The notes: generated by a model from the sequence alone, not told the origin. Positions 16,184 through 24,949 are shown, counted from the first letter of the stretch. The stretch: 47,157 bases of DNA from Syntrophomonas sp. UBA4807 (GCA_002402575.1 DHGD01000118.1:9398-56554), one strand, 5' to 3'. Made by a program: numbers and translations.

Positions 16184-17245
16184 ATGCAGCGGGTGTTGAT
16201 GAAAGGAAATGAAGCCATCGCCGAGGGTGCTATCAGAGCAGGCTGCAAAGGATTTTTCGGGTATCCCATAACCCCTTCCAGCGAGATAGCCGAGTATATG
16301 GCCAGAAAAATGCCCGCCCTAGGCGGGGTGTTTGTGCAGGCGGAAAGCGAACTGGCCGCCATCAATATGGTTTATGGAGGAGCGGCTACGGGAAGCCGGG
16401 TGATGACGGCTTCTTCCGGACCGGGCATAAGCCTCAAGCAAGAGGGCATCTCTTTTCTGGCTGAAGGCGAACTGCCCTGCCTGATCGTTGATATATGCCG
16501 GGGTGGCCCCGGTTTAGGGGGTATTCAACCGTCCCAGGCAGATTACTTCCAGGCCACCCGCGGTGGCGGCCATGGAGATTATCATATTATTGTTTTAGCT
16601 CCCTCCAGTGCCCAGGAGATGATGGATTTTACTATGTTGGGCTTTGAGTTAGCTGACAAGCATCGTTCCCCGGTTATGATTATGGCCGAGGGCACTCTGG
16701 GCAACCTTATCGAACCGGTGGTGCTGCGCGATGCGGTGACAGAATTTGTGGATAAACCATGGGCAATTACGGGATGCCGTGGGCGCCAACCCAATATCGT
16801 AAATACCCTGCATATGCCGGTAGAACTTCTTCAGACCCGTAATCAGCATCTTACCAAAAAGTATGAAGCCATCAGATCCGAGGAGATCAGAAGTGAAGAA
16901 TTTATGACCGAGGATGCGGATCTGATTCTGGTCGCCTATGGTATCATGGCGCGTATTGCCAGGAAGGCAGTAATAAACGCTCGTCAGCTGGGTTTAAAAA
17001 CTGGTCTGATCAGGCCAATCACGCTATGGCCGTATCCTTATGAGACCCTCGGCAGGGCAGCAAGGCATTGTAAAGCTATGGTATCAGTAGAGATCAGCAC
17101 CGTAGGCCAAATGATTGAAGATATCAGGCTTGCGGCCGAAGGAAAGGTTCCAGTTCATTACATCGGAGAAATAGGCAGAACTCCCAATCCCGAGGAAATA
17201 ACTCAGCAATTGCTGGCAATTGCCGAAAGGGAGGGGCTGAGATGA
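16184..17245 (+). CDS. vorB: 2-oxoacid:ferredoxin oxidoreductase alpha subunit (VorB-like)
   Basis: The 353-residue subunit starts MQRVLMKGNEAIAEGAIRAGCKGFFGYPITPSSEIAEYM, the standard alpha-subunit beginning, with SSGPGISLKQEGISF and RGGPGLGGIQPSQADYFQ further on. With its partners it decarboxylates a 2-oxoacid with CoA and reduces ferredoxin, or runs in reverse. The sequence looks most like subunits annotated 3-methyl-2-oxobutanoate dehydrogenase VorB, so branched-chain oxoacids are likely, but 2-oxoglutarate and aryl oxoacids cannot be excluded. ATG 16184 is preceded by GGGGAGGG. The stop overlaps the next start (ATGA). Confidence 0.9.
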   Translation: MQRVLMKGNEAIAEGAIRAGCKGFFGYPITPSSEIAEYMARKMPALGGVFVQAESELAAINMVYGGAATGSRVMTASSGPGISLKQEGISFLAEGELPCLIVDICRGGPGLGGIQPSQADYFQATRGGGHGDYHIIVLAPSSAQEMMDFTMLGFELADKHRSPVMIMAEGTLGNLIEPVVLRDAVTEFVDKPWAITGCRGRQPNIVNTLHMPVELLQTRNQHLTKKYEAIRSEEIRSEEFMTEDADLILVAYGIMARIARKAVINARQLGLKTGLIRPITLWPYPYETLGRAARHCKAMVSVEISTVGQMIEDIRLAAEGKVPVHYIGEIGRTPNPEEITQQLLAIAEREGLR

Positions 17246-17982
17246 AGATAATAGCCAAAAAGCCGGAAAGTTTAACTGGGGCGAAATATCATTATTGCCC
17301 GGGGTGCACACACGGTATCATCCACCGTCTGGTTGCTGAGGTTATGGATGAGCTGGATATTCGTGAGCAGACTATCGGTATCTGCCCAGTGGGCTGTTCG
17401 GTATTGGCCTACGACTATTTCAATTGCGATATGCTCGAAGCGGCTCATGGCCGGGCACCAGCCATCGCTACCGCCATAAAACGTCTCCTGCCGGATCGTT
17501 ACCTGTTCACTTATCAAGGGGACGGGGATTTGGCTTCTATCGGCATGGGGGAGATCGTACACGCCTCTATGCGCGGTGAAAAGATAACCACTATTTTCGT
17601 CAATAACACCCTGTATGGCATGACCGGAGGGCAGATGGCGCCTACCACCTTGTTAGGCCAGGTCACCACCACTTCGCCGTACGGGCGCAAGGCGGAATGG
17701 GAAGGCTACCCCGCCAAAATGTGCGAATTGTTGTCAATCAACGAAGGAGCAGCTTATGTTTGCCGTACCGCCGTCAACAACCCGGCTAATATAATCAAAA
17801 CCAAAAAAGCTATCAAGAAGGCGTTTCAGATTCAGGCAGAAGGTTTAGGCTTTACCATGGTGGAAGTCTTGTCCACCTGCCCTACTAACTGGGGACTGAG
17901 CCCAACTGACGCATTGAAATGGATGGAAGAACACATGATACCATATTATCCGCTGGGGGAATTCAAGGTGAAGGGAGAATAA
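17242..17982 (+). CDS. 2-oxoacid:ferredoxin oxidoreductase beta subunit (thiamine diphosphate binding)
   Basis: The 246-residue subunit binds thiamine diphosphate: the motif begins GDGDLASIGMGEIVHASMRG and ends with VNNTLYGMTGGQMAPTT. The N-terminal YCPGCTHGIIHR is the usual conserved cysteine region and ICPVGCSV follows. It overlaps the alpha subunit gene by ATGA, so subunits are made in step. The order delta, alpha, beta, gamma is that of many clostridial and archaeal Vor/Kor operons. Confidence 0.93.
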   Translation: MKIIAKKPESLTGAKYHYCPGCTHGIIHRLVAEVMDELDIREQTIGICPVGCSVLAYDYFNCDMLEAAHGRAPAIATAIKRLLPDRYLFTYQGDGDLASIGMGEIVHASMRGEKITTIFVNNTLYGMTGGQMAPTTLLGQVTTTSPYGRKAEWEGYPAKMCELLSINEGAAYVCRTAVNNPANIIKTKKAIKKAFQIQAEGLGFTMVEVLSTCPTNWGLSPTDALKWMEEHMIPYYPLGEFKVKGE

Positions 17983-17986
17983 CTCA

Positions 17987-18541
17987 ATGTCACAAGAACA
18001 ACAGGTCTTATTTGCGGGTTTTGGAGGGCAGGGCGTTATATCCATGGGACAGTTCCTGACTCATCTGGCCATGCACACCGGTAAGGAAGTATCTTGCGCG
18101 CTGTCCTATGGAGCGGAGATGCGCGGAGGCACCGCCAACTGCCTGGTGACTATCAGCGATGAGGAAATCAGTTCTCCGCTGACCGAAAATCCCATGACAG
18201 CCATAATTATGAACCTCCCCTCCCTGGAGCGCTTCGAAGACAAGATAAAGCCTAATGGCACACTGGTTTTGAATTCTTCCATGGTGGACCGCCTGCCCCA
18301 GCGTGAAGATGTGGAAGTGCTGCAGATGCCGGTAAACATGCTGGCCGACCAGTTAGGCACAGCTCGTGTGGCCAATATGGTGCTTTTAGGGGCATTTGTG
18401 GAAAAAAAAGGGCTGATGGATATAGACCAGGCCCTGGACTACCTGGAGGTGGTTTTCAAGGGTAAGAAAGAGTCCGTAATCGCTAAGAATAAAGAAGCCT
18501 TTCTGGTGGGTGTGGAATATGCCCGCAAGGAATGGAAATAA
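17987..18541 (+). CDS. 2-oxoacid:ferredoxin oxidoreductase gamma subunit
   Basis: The 184-residue protein has the gamma-subunit pattern: VLFAGFGGQGVISMGQFLTHLAM, SYGAEMRGGTANCLVTISD and a C-terminal NKEAFLVGVEYA. It starts four bases after the beta subunit stop. A good terminator follows at 18584-18629, closing the operon that starts at 15255. Confidence 0.92.
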   Translation: MSQEQQVLFAGFGGQGVISMGQFLTHLAMHTGKEVSCALSYGAEMRGGTANCLVTISDEEISSPLTENPMTAIIMNLPSLERFEDKIKPNGTLVLNSSMVDRLPQREDVEVLQMPVNMLADQLGTARVANMVLLGAFVEKKGLMDIDQALDYLEVVFKGKKESVIAKNKEAFLVGVEYARKEWK

Positions 18542-18583
18542 ATAATTTCATATAAAGACCAATGGCAGCTATTTAAACCTATA

Positions 18584-18629
18584 GGGAACAGAACGTAGTT
18601 ACGCACTTATTACGTCTGGTTCCCTTTTT
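18584..18629 (+). terminator. Rho-independent terminator after the 2-oxoacid oxidoreductase operon
   Basis: GGGAAC (18584-18589) pairs with GTTCCC (18619-18624), and ACGTA (18593-18597) with TACGT (18611-18615), with a 3x3 internal loop between, followed by five T residues. Confidence 0.85.
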
Positions 18630-18735
18630 GCTGCGCGTCAATACTGGTGCGTCCCGGCTGATGACAGAGTATATGGATAAATGCCCTTATAGGGACATAA
18701 GATAGAGCAAAACCATTCCGGGGAGATGTATATAA

Positions 18736-19221
18736 ATGCGCGGCTTTTTTGAAAAAGTGGAACGTATTCTGGTGCGGGTGGTGGTCATAGCCCTGGTGGC
18801 GGTAGTGGTGGTGCAGGGGGTGATGACCAACGATCAGGCTCGCTTGTTTCTGAGCTGGTCAGAACGCATGGAAGGCCAGGCCATTAATCTGGAGGAGGAA
18901 AGCGGAGCGGCTGCCGTCAAGCAGAGCCCGGTGCAGGCAGTGGCGCCACAGGCTCTGTTGACCTTGGGCATCAGGGATTTTACCTCGCTGCCTAAGGCCA
19001 GAGTTATCGTCAACGGCCAGGAATACGGGGTATTCAACAGCGCCAAAGTGGAACTTAAAGTCAGTCCCCAGGATGTGGTGGAAATCGATTCGACTGCTTA
19101 TAATTTTCCCGTGGAGTACCAGGTTATCAGCCGTTCGCCCAATTTGGCTTATCCCCGTCAGGGGCAAGTGTATGCCGCTAACCAGTCTATAGTCATGGTG
19201 GGGAAAATTATAGTAAAATAG
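18736..19221 (+). CDS. Hypothetical membrane-anchored extracytoplasmic protein
   Basis: I do not recognise this 161-residue protein. After a short basic-acidic N-terminus there is one hydrophobic segment (about residues 11-29, LVRVVVIALVAVVVVQGVM), then a polar linker, then a compact domain of about 75 residues (LGIRDFTSLPKARVIVNG to IVMVGKIIVK) that looks all-beta, resembling a PEGA-like or carbohydrate-type domain in its VNGQEYG pattern. It is probably an uncleaved signal anchor with the C-terminus outside the cell. The HutP-like gene follows by 27 bases, so they may share a transcript that starts in the 100 bases after the terminator at 18629. Confidence 0.7.
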   Translation: MRGFFEKVERILVRVVVIALVAVVVVQGVMTNDQARLFLSWSERMEGQAINLEEESGAAAVKQSPVQAVAPQALLTLGIRDFTSLPKARVIVNGQEYGVFNSAKVELKVSPQDVVEIDSTAYNFPVEYQVISRSPNLAYPRQGQVYAANQSIVMVGKIIVK

Positions 19222-19248
19222 ATTCATATCGTATAGGGTGGGATGCAA

Positions 19249-19665
19249 ATGGAGATCGGCAGTAAGGAAGTGGCCAGTGCCGCTATTCGCATGGCTTTAT
19301 CGTCTTCTCGTCAGGATGAAAGCCAGCTTAAGAAGGAGCTTATGGAAAAGTTCCATATTAAGGCGGTCGCGGTTGACTACGGCGGTGAGTTCGTTACCTC
19401 GGTGGGCAAGATTATAGAAAGGGCCGTGGTAGCCGCCAAGAGGGAAGCGGTGATTAAGGATATTCACGCCGACGAAGGGGCGGTAGCAGGTGCCGCCAGG
19501 GAGGCCATAGCCCAGATCATGCCAAAGGCTTTAGGACTGAATGTAGGCGGAAAAATCGGTATAGCCCGTTTCGGCGACCACATCAGTGTGGCGTTATTCT
19601 TCGGCATCGGCCTGTTGCACCTTGATGAGGTGAGCATCGGGCTGGGACATAGAGCGGTCTCATAG
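19249..19665 (+). CDS. HutP-family protein
   Basis: The 138-residue protein matches the HutP fold family: EVASAAIRMALSSSRQDESQLKKEL at the start, VGKIIERAVVAAKREAVI in the middle and the glycine-rich IGIARFGDHISVALFFGIGLLHLDEVSIGLGHRAV at the end. HutP of Bacillus is a histidine- and Mg-dependent RNA-binding antiterminator of the hut operon. No hut gene is near, and clostridial members are of unknown target. ATG 19249 lies seven bases after GGGTGGG, so it was preferred to ATG 19243. It stands just before aroH. Confidence 0.82.
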   Translation: MEIGSKEVASAAIRMALSSSRQDESQLKKELMEKFHIKAVAVDYGGEFVTSVGKIIERAVVAAKREAVIKDIHADEGAVAGAAREAIAQIMPKALGLNVGGKIGIARFGDHISVALFFGIGLLHLDEVSIGLGHRAVS

Positions 19666-19682
19666 TTAAAGGAGGAACTTAT

Positions 19683-20039
19683 ATGCCGCTGCGAGGCATT
19701 CGCGGAGCGACGACCGTGCCTGAGGATAACAAATACCTGGTGCTGGCTGCTACTCAGGAGCTGCTGTCAACTATGCAAACGGCCAATAATTTTGTGCCTG
19801 AGGATTTAGCCAGTATCCTTTTTACCGCCACACCCGACCTGTGTTCGGTTTACCCTGCCCAGGCCGCGCGTTTGCTGGGTTGGAATCAGGTTCCCCTGCT
19901 CGATTTTCAAGAAATAGCAGTTCCTGGCGCTTTGCCGCATTGTATCAGGATCTTAATACATCTCAATACCGAACAACCCCAGAACGAAATTAAGCACATC
20001 TATTTAGGCGAAGCCCGGAGTTTGCGTCCTGACCTTTAG
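19683..20039 (+). CDS. aroH: Chorismate mutase, AroH type
   Basis: This 118-residue protein is a monofunctional AroH-class chorismate mutase, which converts chorismate to prephenate. It starts with the family hallmark LRGIRGATTVPEDN (catalytic arginine in RGIRGAT), has FVPEDLASILFTATPDL in the middle with an important glutamate and arginine-rich context, and ends with IRILIHLNTEQPQNEIKHIYLGEARSLRPDL. AAAGGAGG stands before the ATG. Together with aroF and tyrA in this window it supports phenylalanine and tyrosine synthesis. Confidence 0.93.
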   Translation: MPLRGIRGATTVPEDNKYLVLAATQELLSTMQTANNFVPEDLASILFTATPDLCSVYPAQAARLLGWNQVPLLDFQEIAVPGALPHCIRILIHLNTEQPQNEIKHIYLGEARSLRPDL

Positions 20040-20122
20040 GGACAGACTATTCTCCCGCCTTTGCAATCAAACGCTTTTTCCTTTGACAGTCGAACTTGGC
20101 ACAAATTATCTATTGCCTGAGG

Positions 20123-20980
20123 TCAAAACTCCTTCCGAATTATCACGGCCTCTTGGCGGGCCACCGTATCGTAGAGGTCGGTGCGGCGCTGGATAAGAAG
20201 CGGGAATTCGGACCGTACCCGCTCCACTGCCTGGGGGTCGAGTTCACCCTGGACGATTACTTCCTCCTGGCCCGCCTGGGCTAAGACAGTACCCCGGGGA
20301 TCTACCAGCATGGAATGACCCCAGGCCTTATAAGAGGCTGCCTGATTCAAAGCCGGTGAGCAGGCCATAACATAAGCCTGACTGTCCACAGCCCGGCTAC
20401 GCATTAAGAGATCCCAATGCAAAGGCCCGGTTGTCAAGTTGAAGGCGGCCGGCACGACGATGGCATCAGCTCCGGCGAGAACAGCTAACCGTAACAGTTC
20501 CGGGAAACGGATGTCATAGCATATCAAAACTGCTACCTGCCATCCCTGCACACTAAAAAGGGTAAGGTTATGGCCTGGAGAAAGGGTGGCCGATTCCTGA
20601 AAACGAATCTTGCCGGGAATATTGACGTCAAATAGATGTATCTTGCGGTATTTTCCTACCATAGATCCATCCGGTGCATATACCAGGCAGGTATTGAAAA
20701 GTTTACCTTGAGGGTCACGCTCAATGATCGATCCTCCCACTAAAGTGACCTGGTACTGGCAGGCCAGATCCTGCAATAACTGACTGCTGGGTCCGGGTAT
20801 GGGCTCTGAGTATTGACTAAACCGGGCGGCTTCATAAGGAGAGTTGAAAATTTCCGGCAGGACGATCAGCCGGGCTCCTTTTTCAGCTGCTTTGGCAACC
20901 ATTTTTTGGGCTGTATCCAGATTTATGCTTTTGTCCTCCCCCACCCGCATTTGGCACAAGGCCACCGGCATCTTATCCAA
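20123..20980 (-). CDS. Carbon-nitrogen hydrolase, omega-amidase/NIT2-like
   Basis: The 285-residue protein of the nitrilase superfamily has the Glu-Lys-Cys triad in LIVLPEIFNSPYEAARF, KYRKIHLFDVNIPG and VLICYDIRFPELLRLA. The motif set is that of NIT2-type omega-amidases, which hydrolyse 2-oxoglutaramate or 2-oxosuccinamate, but the exact substrate is inferred. On the minus strand a GAGGGGG sequence is eight bases before the TTG at 20980 and 17 before the ATG at 20971, so TTG was chosen. The gene is transcribed towards aroH and away from aroF. The spacer to aroF (20981-21135) holds no clear promoter. Confidence 0.88.
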   Translation of the reverse strand: MDKMPVALCQMRVGEDKSINLDTAQKMVAKAAEKGARLIVLPEIFNSPYEAARFSQYSEPIPGPSSQLLQDLACQYQVTLVGGSIIERDPQGKLFNTCLVYAPDGSMVGKYRKIHLFDVNIPGKIRFQESATLSPGHNLTLFSVQGWQVAVLICYDIRFPELLRLAVLAGADAIVVPAAFNLTTGPLHWDLLMRSRAVDSQAYVMACSPALNQAASYKAWGHSMLVDPRGTVLAQAGQEEVIVQGELDPQAVERVRSEFPLLIQRRTDLYDTVARQEAVIIRKEF

Positions 20981-21135
20981 TCTATAAACCCCCTCGCTTT
21001 ATAACAGCGCGATATATCCGTAAGCCCCCCATCAGCCTTTTCCCTGCCAGCTGGTGGCGGTGGAGTCAGGCGCAGAAAATAATTAGATAAATTTCCTCGT
21101 TTTGATATACTAATTCGTATGGAGGAGCAGTACAG

Positions 21136-21984
21136 ATGAAACCATTTCAGTTGGCATCGCGGGATGCCTGCCAAACTGACACCATCATCACCATCGCTAC
21201 CCCCGTCCGGCAGGTGTTCATCGGCGAGGGATACTGCACTTTGATTGCCGGCCCTTGTGCGGTGGAAAACCGGCATGACTATCTAAACCTGGCCCACCAT
21301 CTCAAGGAACTGGGTGCTGACATTCTGCGCGGGGGGCTATTTAAGCCGCGCACCTCGCCATATTCTTTTCAGGGCCTGGGACGCAGCGGGGTGGACATAC
21401 TAAACCAGGCCCGGCTGGAAACAGGGCTGCCGGTAATAACCGAAATCATGGACGTCCGCGATTTAGACTTCCTTTATCCCCATACTGACATTCTTCAGGT
21501 GGGGAGCCGCAATATGCAGAACTATACCCTTTTAGAAGAACTGGGGCGGCTCGACAAACCGGTAATGCTCAAACGGGGCTTATCGGCCACCATTGAGGAG
21601 TGGCTTTTAGCAGCTGAGTACCTGCTCAAAGGCGGCAACAAGCAGATCATATTGTGTGAGCGGGGCATACGCACATTCGAAACCTATACCCGCAACACGG
21701 TGGATATAGGAGCGGTGCCTGTGGTCAAACAGCTTTCACACCTGCCCGTCATCGTCGACCCCAGCCATGCCACCGGCAAATGGAAAATGGTGACCCCTAT
21801 AGCCTGTGCTGCTATAGCTGCCGGTGCGGATGGTGTCATGGTAGAGGTGCATCAGGACCCTGACCGGGCCTTATCAGACGGTAAGCAGTCTCTTACTCCT
21901 GATAATTTTGCCCGAATGGCCGGAAAGCTAATACAACACACCCTAATCAACCACAAACAAGGGGCTTCTCAGCTTCTGTTGTAA
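21136..21984 (+). CDS. aroF: DAHP synthase (3-deoxy-7-phosphoheptulonate synthase), catalytic domain only
   Basis: This enzyme joins phosphoenolpyruvate and erythrose 4-phosphate in the first step of aromatic synthesis. It is of the type I-beta/KDO8P-like class: LIAGPCAVENR, RGGLFKPRTSPYSFQGLG, VGSRNMQNYTLLEELG, PVMLKRGLSATIEEWL, ERGIRTFETYTRNTVDI, VIVDPSHATGKW and VEVHQDPDRALSDGKQSL. At 282 residues it starts at the point that aligns with residue 66 of the second DAHP synthase at 36070, so it lacks the ferredoxin-like N-terminal domain that gives feedback inhibition in that class. GGAGGAGC stands before the ATG. The 3' end is repeated, decayed, at 29541-29737. Confidence 0.95.
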   Translation: MKPFQLASRDACQTDTIITIATPVRQVFIGEGYCTLIAGPCAVENRHDYLNLAHHLKELGADILRGGLFKPRTSPYSFQGLGRSGVDILNQARLETGLPVITEIMDVRDLDFLYPHTDILQVGSRNMQNYTLLEELGRLDKPVMLKRGLSATIEEWLLAAEYLLKGGNKQIILCERGIRTFETYTRNTVDIGAVPVVKQLSHLPVIVDPSHATGKWKMVTPIACAAIAAGADGVMVEVHQDPDRALSDGKQSLTPDNFARMAGKLIQHTLINHKQGASQLLL

Positions 21985-22041
21985 TGCCGGCTCAATCTGT
22001 AACCCGGGGTCTGCAGTGCCATATATGCGCAGGGAATCACC

Positions 22042-22228
22042 GGCATTGGCAACCAGGCCGATGAAAAGACATTCGCTGACCTATGCGCGCATTTACTCTC
22101 GCATCTGCACCTCCCTCGCAAATTTAATCCTATTGTGCTTTTCACCCTTCGACATACAACCTTCGCAGAGGAAAGCTCAGGACAATGATACAGTAATTCG
22201 CAACTGCGCCCGGTTTTCCCTTCTGGTC
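22042..22228 (-). pseudogene. Remnant of a CBS-ACT gene and its upstream region, plus surrounding 411-base spacer
   Basis: By eye, 22042-22228 aligns with 30372-30557, the 5' end and upstream region of the intact CBS-ACT gene. Shared words include CAGGCCGATG, AAAGACAT, CGCTGAC, TTACTCTC, CATCTGC and CGCAACTGCG. The GTG start codon of the intact gene is GCG here (22100-22102 on the minus strand), while the GGAGG ribosome binding site is kept. About 0.6 kb of coding sequence is missing between this part and the aroF stop. Bases 21985-22041 partly resemble 29738-29775. The rest of the spacer, 22229-22395, shows TTGTTC (22308) and TATCAT (22330) with a 16-base gap as a weak candidate phoP promoter. 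Confidence 0.8.
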
Positions 22229-22398
22229 CGCAACCCCTATAGCTGCAATTGATCAATTTCGTACCCCAACCCCAAGCCTGTTTGTTTAAGAGAAATATGT
22301 CCGGAACTTGTTCGAATCGCTAAAAAGTATATCATAATAAACATATCCTGATTTGGCCTTTTCCAGACCAGAACATATCAAACAAATGAGGTGAAATG

Positions 22399-23106
22399 AT
22401 GCAAGGCAAGATTCTGGTAGTTGATGACGAAGAAGCCCTGGTCAGGCTGATTACTTATAATCTAAGTAAAGAGGGTTTTGCAACTATCGAGGCCTTTGAC
22501 GGCAATCAGGGCGAGAGGCTGGCAATTGAAGAAAAGCCGGATTTGATTATCCTGGACCTGATGTTGCCTGGCAAAGATGGCCTGGAAATTTGCCGTAACC
22601 TGCGCCGACAGGACATTTTGATCCCCATAATTATGCTTACCGCCAGGGATGAGGAAATTGACCGCATACTAGGTTTAGAACTGGGCGCCGATGACTATGT
22701 GACCAAGCCCTTTAGTGTGCGGGAATTAACCGCACGGGTCAAAGCGGTTTTAAGAAGGAGACCGGTGAAATCGGAAGCTGTACCAGCCAGGGAAGAAGCG
22801 CACATCGGCAGCTTCGTTATCAAACCGCACCAGTATGAGATCTATCAACACGGCCAATTGCTTGATTTGACCTTGACGGAATATAACCTGCTGGAATTAC
22901 TGCTCAGGAACAAGGGCCGGGTCTTGAAACGCGATTATATGCTCCAAGTTTTATGGGACTACAATGAAAATGTCAGCACCAGAGTGCTGGATGTGCACAT
23001 AAGTAAACTGCGGGAAAAAATCGAACCGGATAGCAGAAATCCCCAATTTATTAAAACCATACGCGGTATAGGATATAAATTTGAGGAGGAGCCAGCCGAT
23101 GATTAA
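22399..23106 (+). CDS. phoP: Response regulator, PhoP/PhoB type
   Basis: The 235-residue protein has a receiver domain (ILVVDDEEALVRLI, phosphoacceptor Asp53 in LIILDLMLPGKDG, IMLTARDEE, DDYVTKPFSVREL) and an OmpR-type winged-helix DNA-binding domain (DLTLTEYNLLELLLRNKG, VDVHISKLREKIE-like VLDVHISKLREKIEP, TIRGIGYKF). Its place before phoR and pst genes makes it the phosphate-starvation regulator. ATG 22399 is five bases after GAGGTGA, better than ATG 22396. It overlaps phoR by eight bases. Confidence 0.95.
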   Translation: MQGKILVVDDEEALVRLITYNLSKEGFATIEAFDGNQGERLAIEEKPDLIILDLMLPGKDGLEICRNLRRQDILIPIIMLTARDEEIDRILGLELGADDYVTKPFSVRELTARVKAVLRRRPVKSEAVPAREEAHIGSFVIKPHQYEIYQHGQLLDLTLTEYNLLELLLRNKGRVLKRDYMLQVLWDYNENVSTRVLDVHISKLREKIEPDSRNPQFIKTIRGIGYKFEEEPADD

Positions 23107-24859
23107 AGGCTATCGTGCGCGACTTCTAGCGGCCTTCATGGCTTTAGTTTTGTCGATACTGTTGGTGCTGGCGGGACTGGGCTATATTAATTTCAAAGAC
23201 TATTACCTTACGAATCTTGAATCCCGGCTTACCAAGGAAGCCTATCTGGTGGCAGATATGAGCCAATACCGTATCGGGGTTGACTCAGTCAGCCGCACTT
23301 ACCAGGACATATGTGTGACTGCGGCCCGCGACAGTGACACCCGTGTTACCATCATCGACGCTGCTGGTGTGGTGATCGGAGATTCCCAGGTGGCAAACCC
23401 CGCCACCCTAGATAATCACGGCAGCCGCCCGGAAGTATACTCCGCCCTGCACGGTCAAACTGGTGTGGACATCCGCTACAGTGATACTTTACAAATAAAC
23501 ATGCTGTATGTGGCCGTCCCCTTCAGCAATGAGGAATTGAGCGGGGCAGTGCGCATGGCAATGCCTCTGGGAGAACTTCAGAGCATATATAATAACGCCT
23601 TGAGGGGAATTCTTCTGATAACATTACTATGTGCTTTGGCGGCAGCCATGATCAGTTTCCTGTTGGCCCAGTATTTCTCCCGTCCTTTGCGAGACATTAC
23701 TGCGGCGGTCCAGGAATTTGCGGCAGGGAATTTCAAACGGCGCATTTATGTTCATTCATCTGATGAAATAGGTGTTTTAGCTCAGTCATTCAACCATATG
23801 AGTCAACATATCGAACAGAGCATTGCTGAGGTTTCCGAAGTTAAGAAACGCCTTGAAGCCATTTTGAATAACACTGTCAATGGGATAGTGTTGATCGGCC
23901 AGGACGACCGTTTAAATTATGCCAATCCCATCGCCAAATCTCTATTGGGACTGGCGGAAAATTTCATGGGGCGCAAGTATGTGGAGGTTATCAGCACTTA
24001 CGAGATCTTACAGATGATCGATGCGGCCAGGAGCGGTGGCAAACCAGTGAAACAGACCCTGATACTGCATAACCTGGGGGCCGGAATGCTTGAAGCCAAT
24101 GCGGTGCCGATCAATAATGCGGATTCGCTTAAGCAGGATATTCTTTTGGTTATGAATGATATCACTGAAATGAAACGCCTGGAACAGGTGCGTAAGGATT
24201 TTGTGGCCAATGTATCCCATGAACTGAAGACCCCGGTGGCTAGTATCAGCGGTTTCGCTGAGACTCTTTTGGCGGAAGGGGGTAAGAATGCGGATAACGT
24301 AGAAGAATTTGCCCGCATAATCTACAATGAAGCCCAACGATTAACCATGCTGATAAAGGACTTATTGGAATTATCCAGATTGGAGTCGGAGACCAACCTT
24401 ATACTACAGCAAGTAGATGTAACCGAGTTGGTCGGTGGTATTGTGGCCCGGTTTTCCAAAACCGCCGGATTCAGGAACATACAACTCAATTACACTCAAC
24501 CCGACGCAATACCCCGAATCAACAGTAATCCTGAATTAATAGACCTCATTATGGTCAACCTGCTTGATAATGCCATCAATTATAGCCCTGATGGGGGTAA
24601 GATCGAGGTCGGGGTAGAGGACCTGGGGGACAAGATCAAGATTAAGATCAAGGACTACGGCATGGGCATTTCTGCTGCTGAGATCAACAGAATCTTCGAA
24701 CGTTTCTATAGGGTTGACAAAGCCCGCTCCCGGAAAACCGGAGGGACTGGGTTGGGTTTGGCTATCGTCAAGCATTCGCTGGAAAACCTGCGCGGACAGG
24801 TACAAGTCGAGAGCCTGGAGGGCCAGGGTTCGACTTTCAGCGTTCTGCTCCCCAAATAG
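23099..24859 (+). CDS. phoR: Sensor histidine kinase, PhoR type
   Basis: The 586-residue kinase has two membrane segments (about residues 9-27 and 166-188) around an extracytoplasmic sensor, then HAMP (FSRPLRDITAAVQEFAAGN), PAS (AILNNTVNGIVLIGQDDRL), HisKA with the phosphoacceptor His374 in VANVSHELKTPVASISGF, and HATPase with DNAINYSPDGGKI, KDYGMGISAAEI and GGTGLGLAIVKH. It should phosphorylate PhoP under phosphate limitation, with PstSCAB and PhoU giving the signal. ATG 23099 is eight bases after GAGGAGGA; the upstream frame belongs to phoP. Confidence 0.95.
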   Translation: MIKGYRARLLAAFMALVLSILLVLAGLGYINFKDYYLTNLESRLTKEAYLVADMSQYRIGVDSVSRTYQDICVTAARDSDTRVTIIDAAGVVIGDSQVANPATLDNHGSRPEVYSALHGQTGVDIRYSDTLQINMLYVAVPFSNEELSGAVRMAMPLGELQSIYNNALRGILLITLLCALAAAMISFLLAQYFSRPLRDITAAVQEFAAGNFKRRIYVHSSDEIGVLAQSFNHMSQHIEQSIAEVSEVKKRLEAILNNTVNGIVLIGQDDRLNYANPIAKSLLGLAENFMGRKYVEVISTYEILQMIDAARSGGKPVKQTLILHNLGAGMLEANAVPINNADSLKQDILLVMNDITEMKRLEQVRKDFVANVSHELKTPVASISGFAETLLAEGGKNADNVEEFARIIYNEAQRLTMLIKDLLELSRLESETNLILQQVDVTELVGGIVARFSKTAGFRNIQLNYTQPDAIPRINSNPELIDLIMVNLLDNAINYSPDGGKIEVGVEDLGDKIKIKIKDYGMGISAAEINRIFERFYRVDKARSRKTGGTGLGLAIVKHSLENLRGQVQVESLEGQGSTFSVLLPK

Positions 24860-24887
24860 AATTGCTCCCGGTGCGGCAAAAGGGTGT

Positions 24888-24949
24888 TTTATAAAACATT
24901 TACATTTGATAAAGACAATATTGACCTGAACAGGACGGTAACTTAACAA
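24888..24949 (+). promoter_or_regulatory. Pho box and promoter upstream of pstS
   Basis: Four hexamers stand at an exact 11-base period: TTTATA (24888), TTTACA (24899), TAAAGA (24910) and TTGACC (24921). This is the layout of PhoP boxes in Bacillus (TT-rich hexamers with about 5-base spacers). The last one can serve as the -35 element, with TAACAA at 24944-24949 as a weak -10 after 17 bases. Weak core elements and activator repeats up to the -35 fit activation by phosphorylated PhoP. Confidence 0.7.

Noticed and set aside
20083..20111. TTGACA as a promoter pointing into the nitrilase gene from its 3' side
   Set aside because: A perfect -35 but no good -10 at the right distance and no gene to serve in that direction; could give antisense RNA but is not supported.
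22016..22252. Short open frames in the spacer between aroF and phoP
   Set aside because: The stretch aligns with the 5' end and upstream region of the CBS-ACT gene on the other strand, so the frames are accidental in a decayed duplicate.
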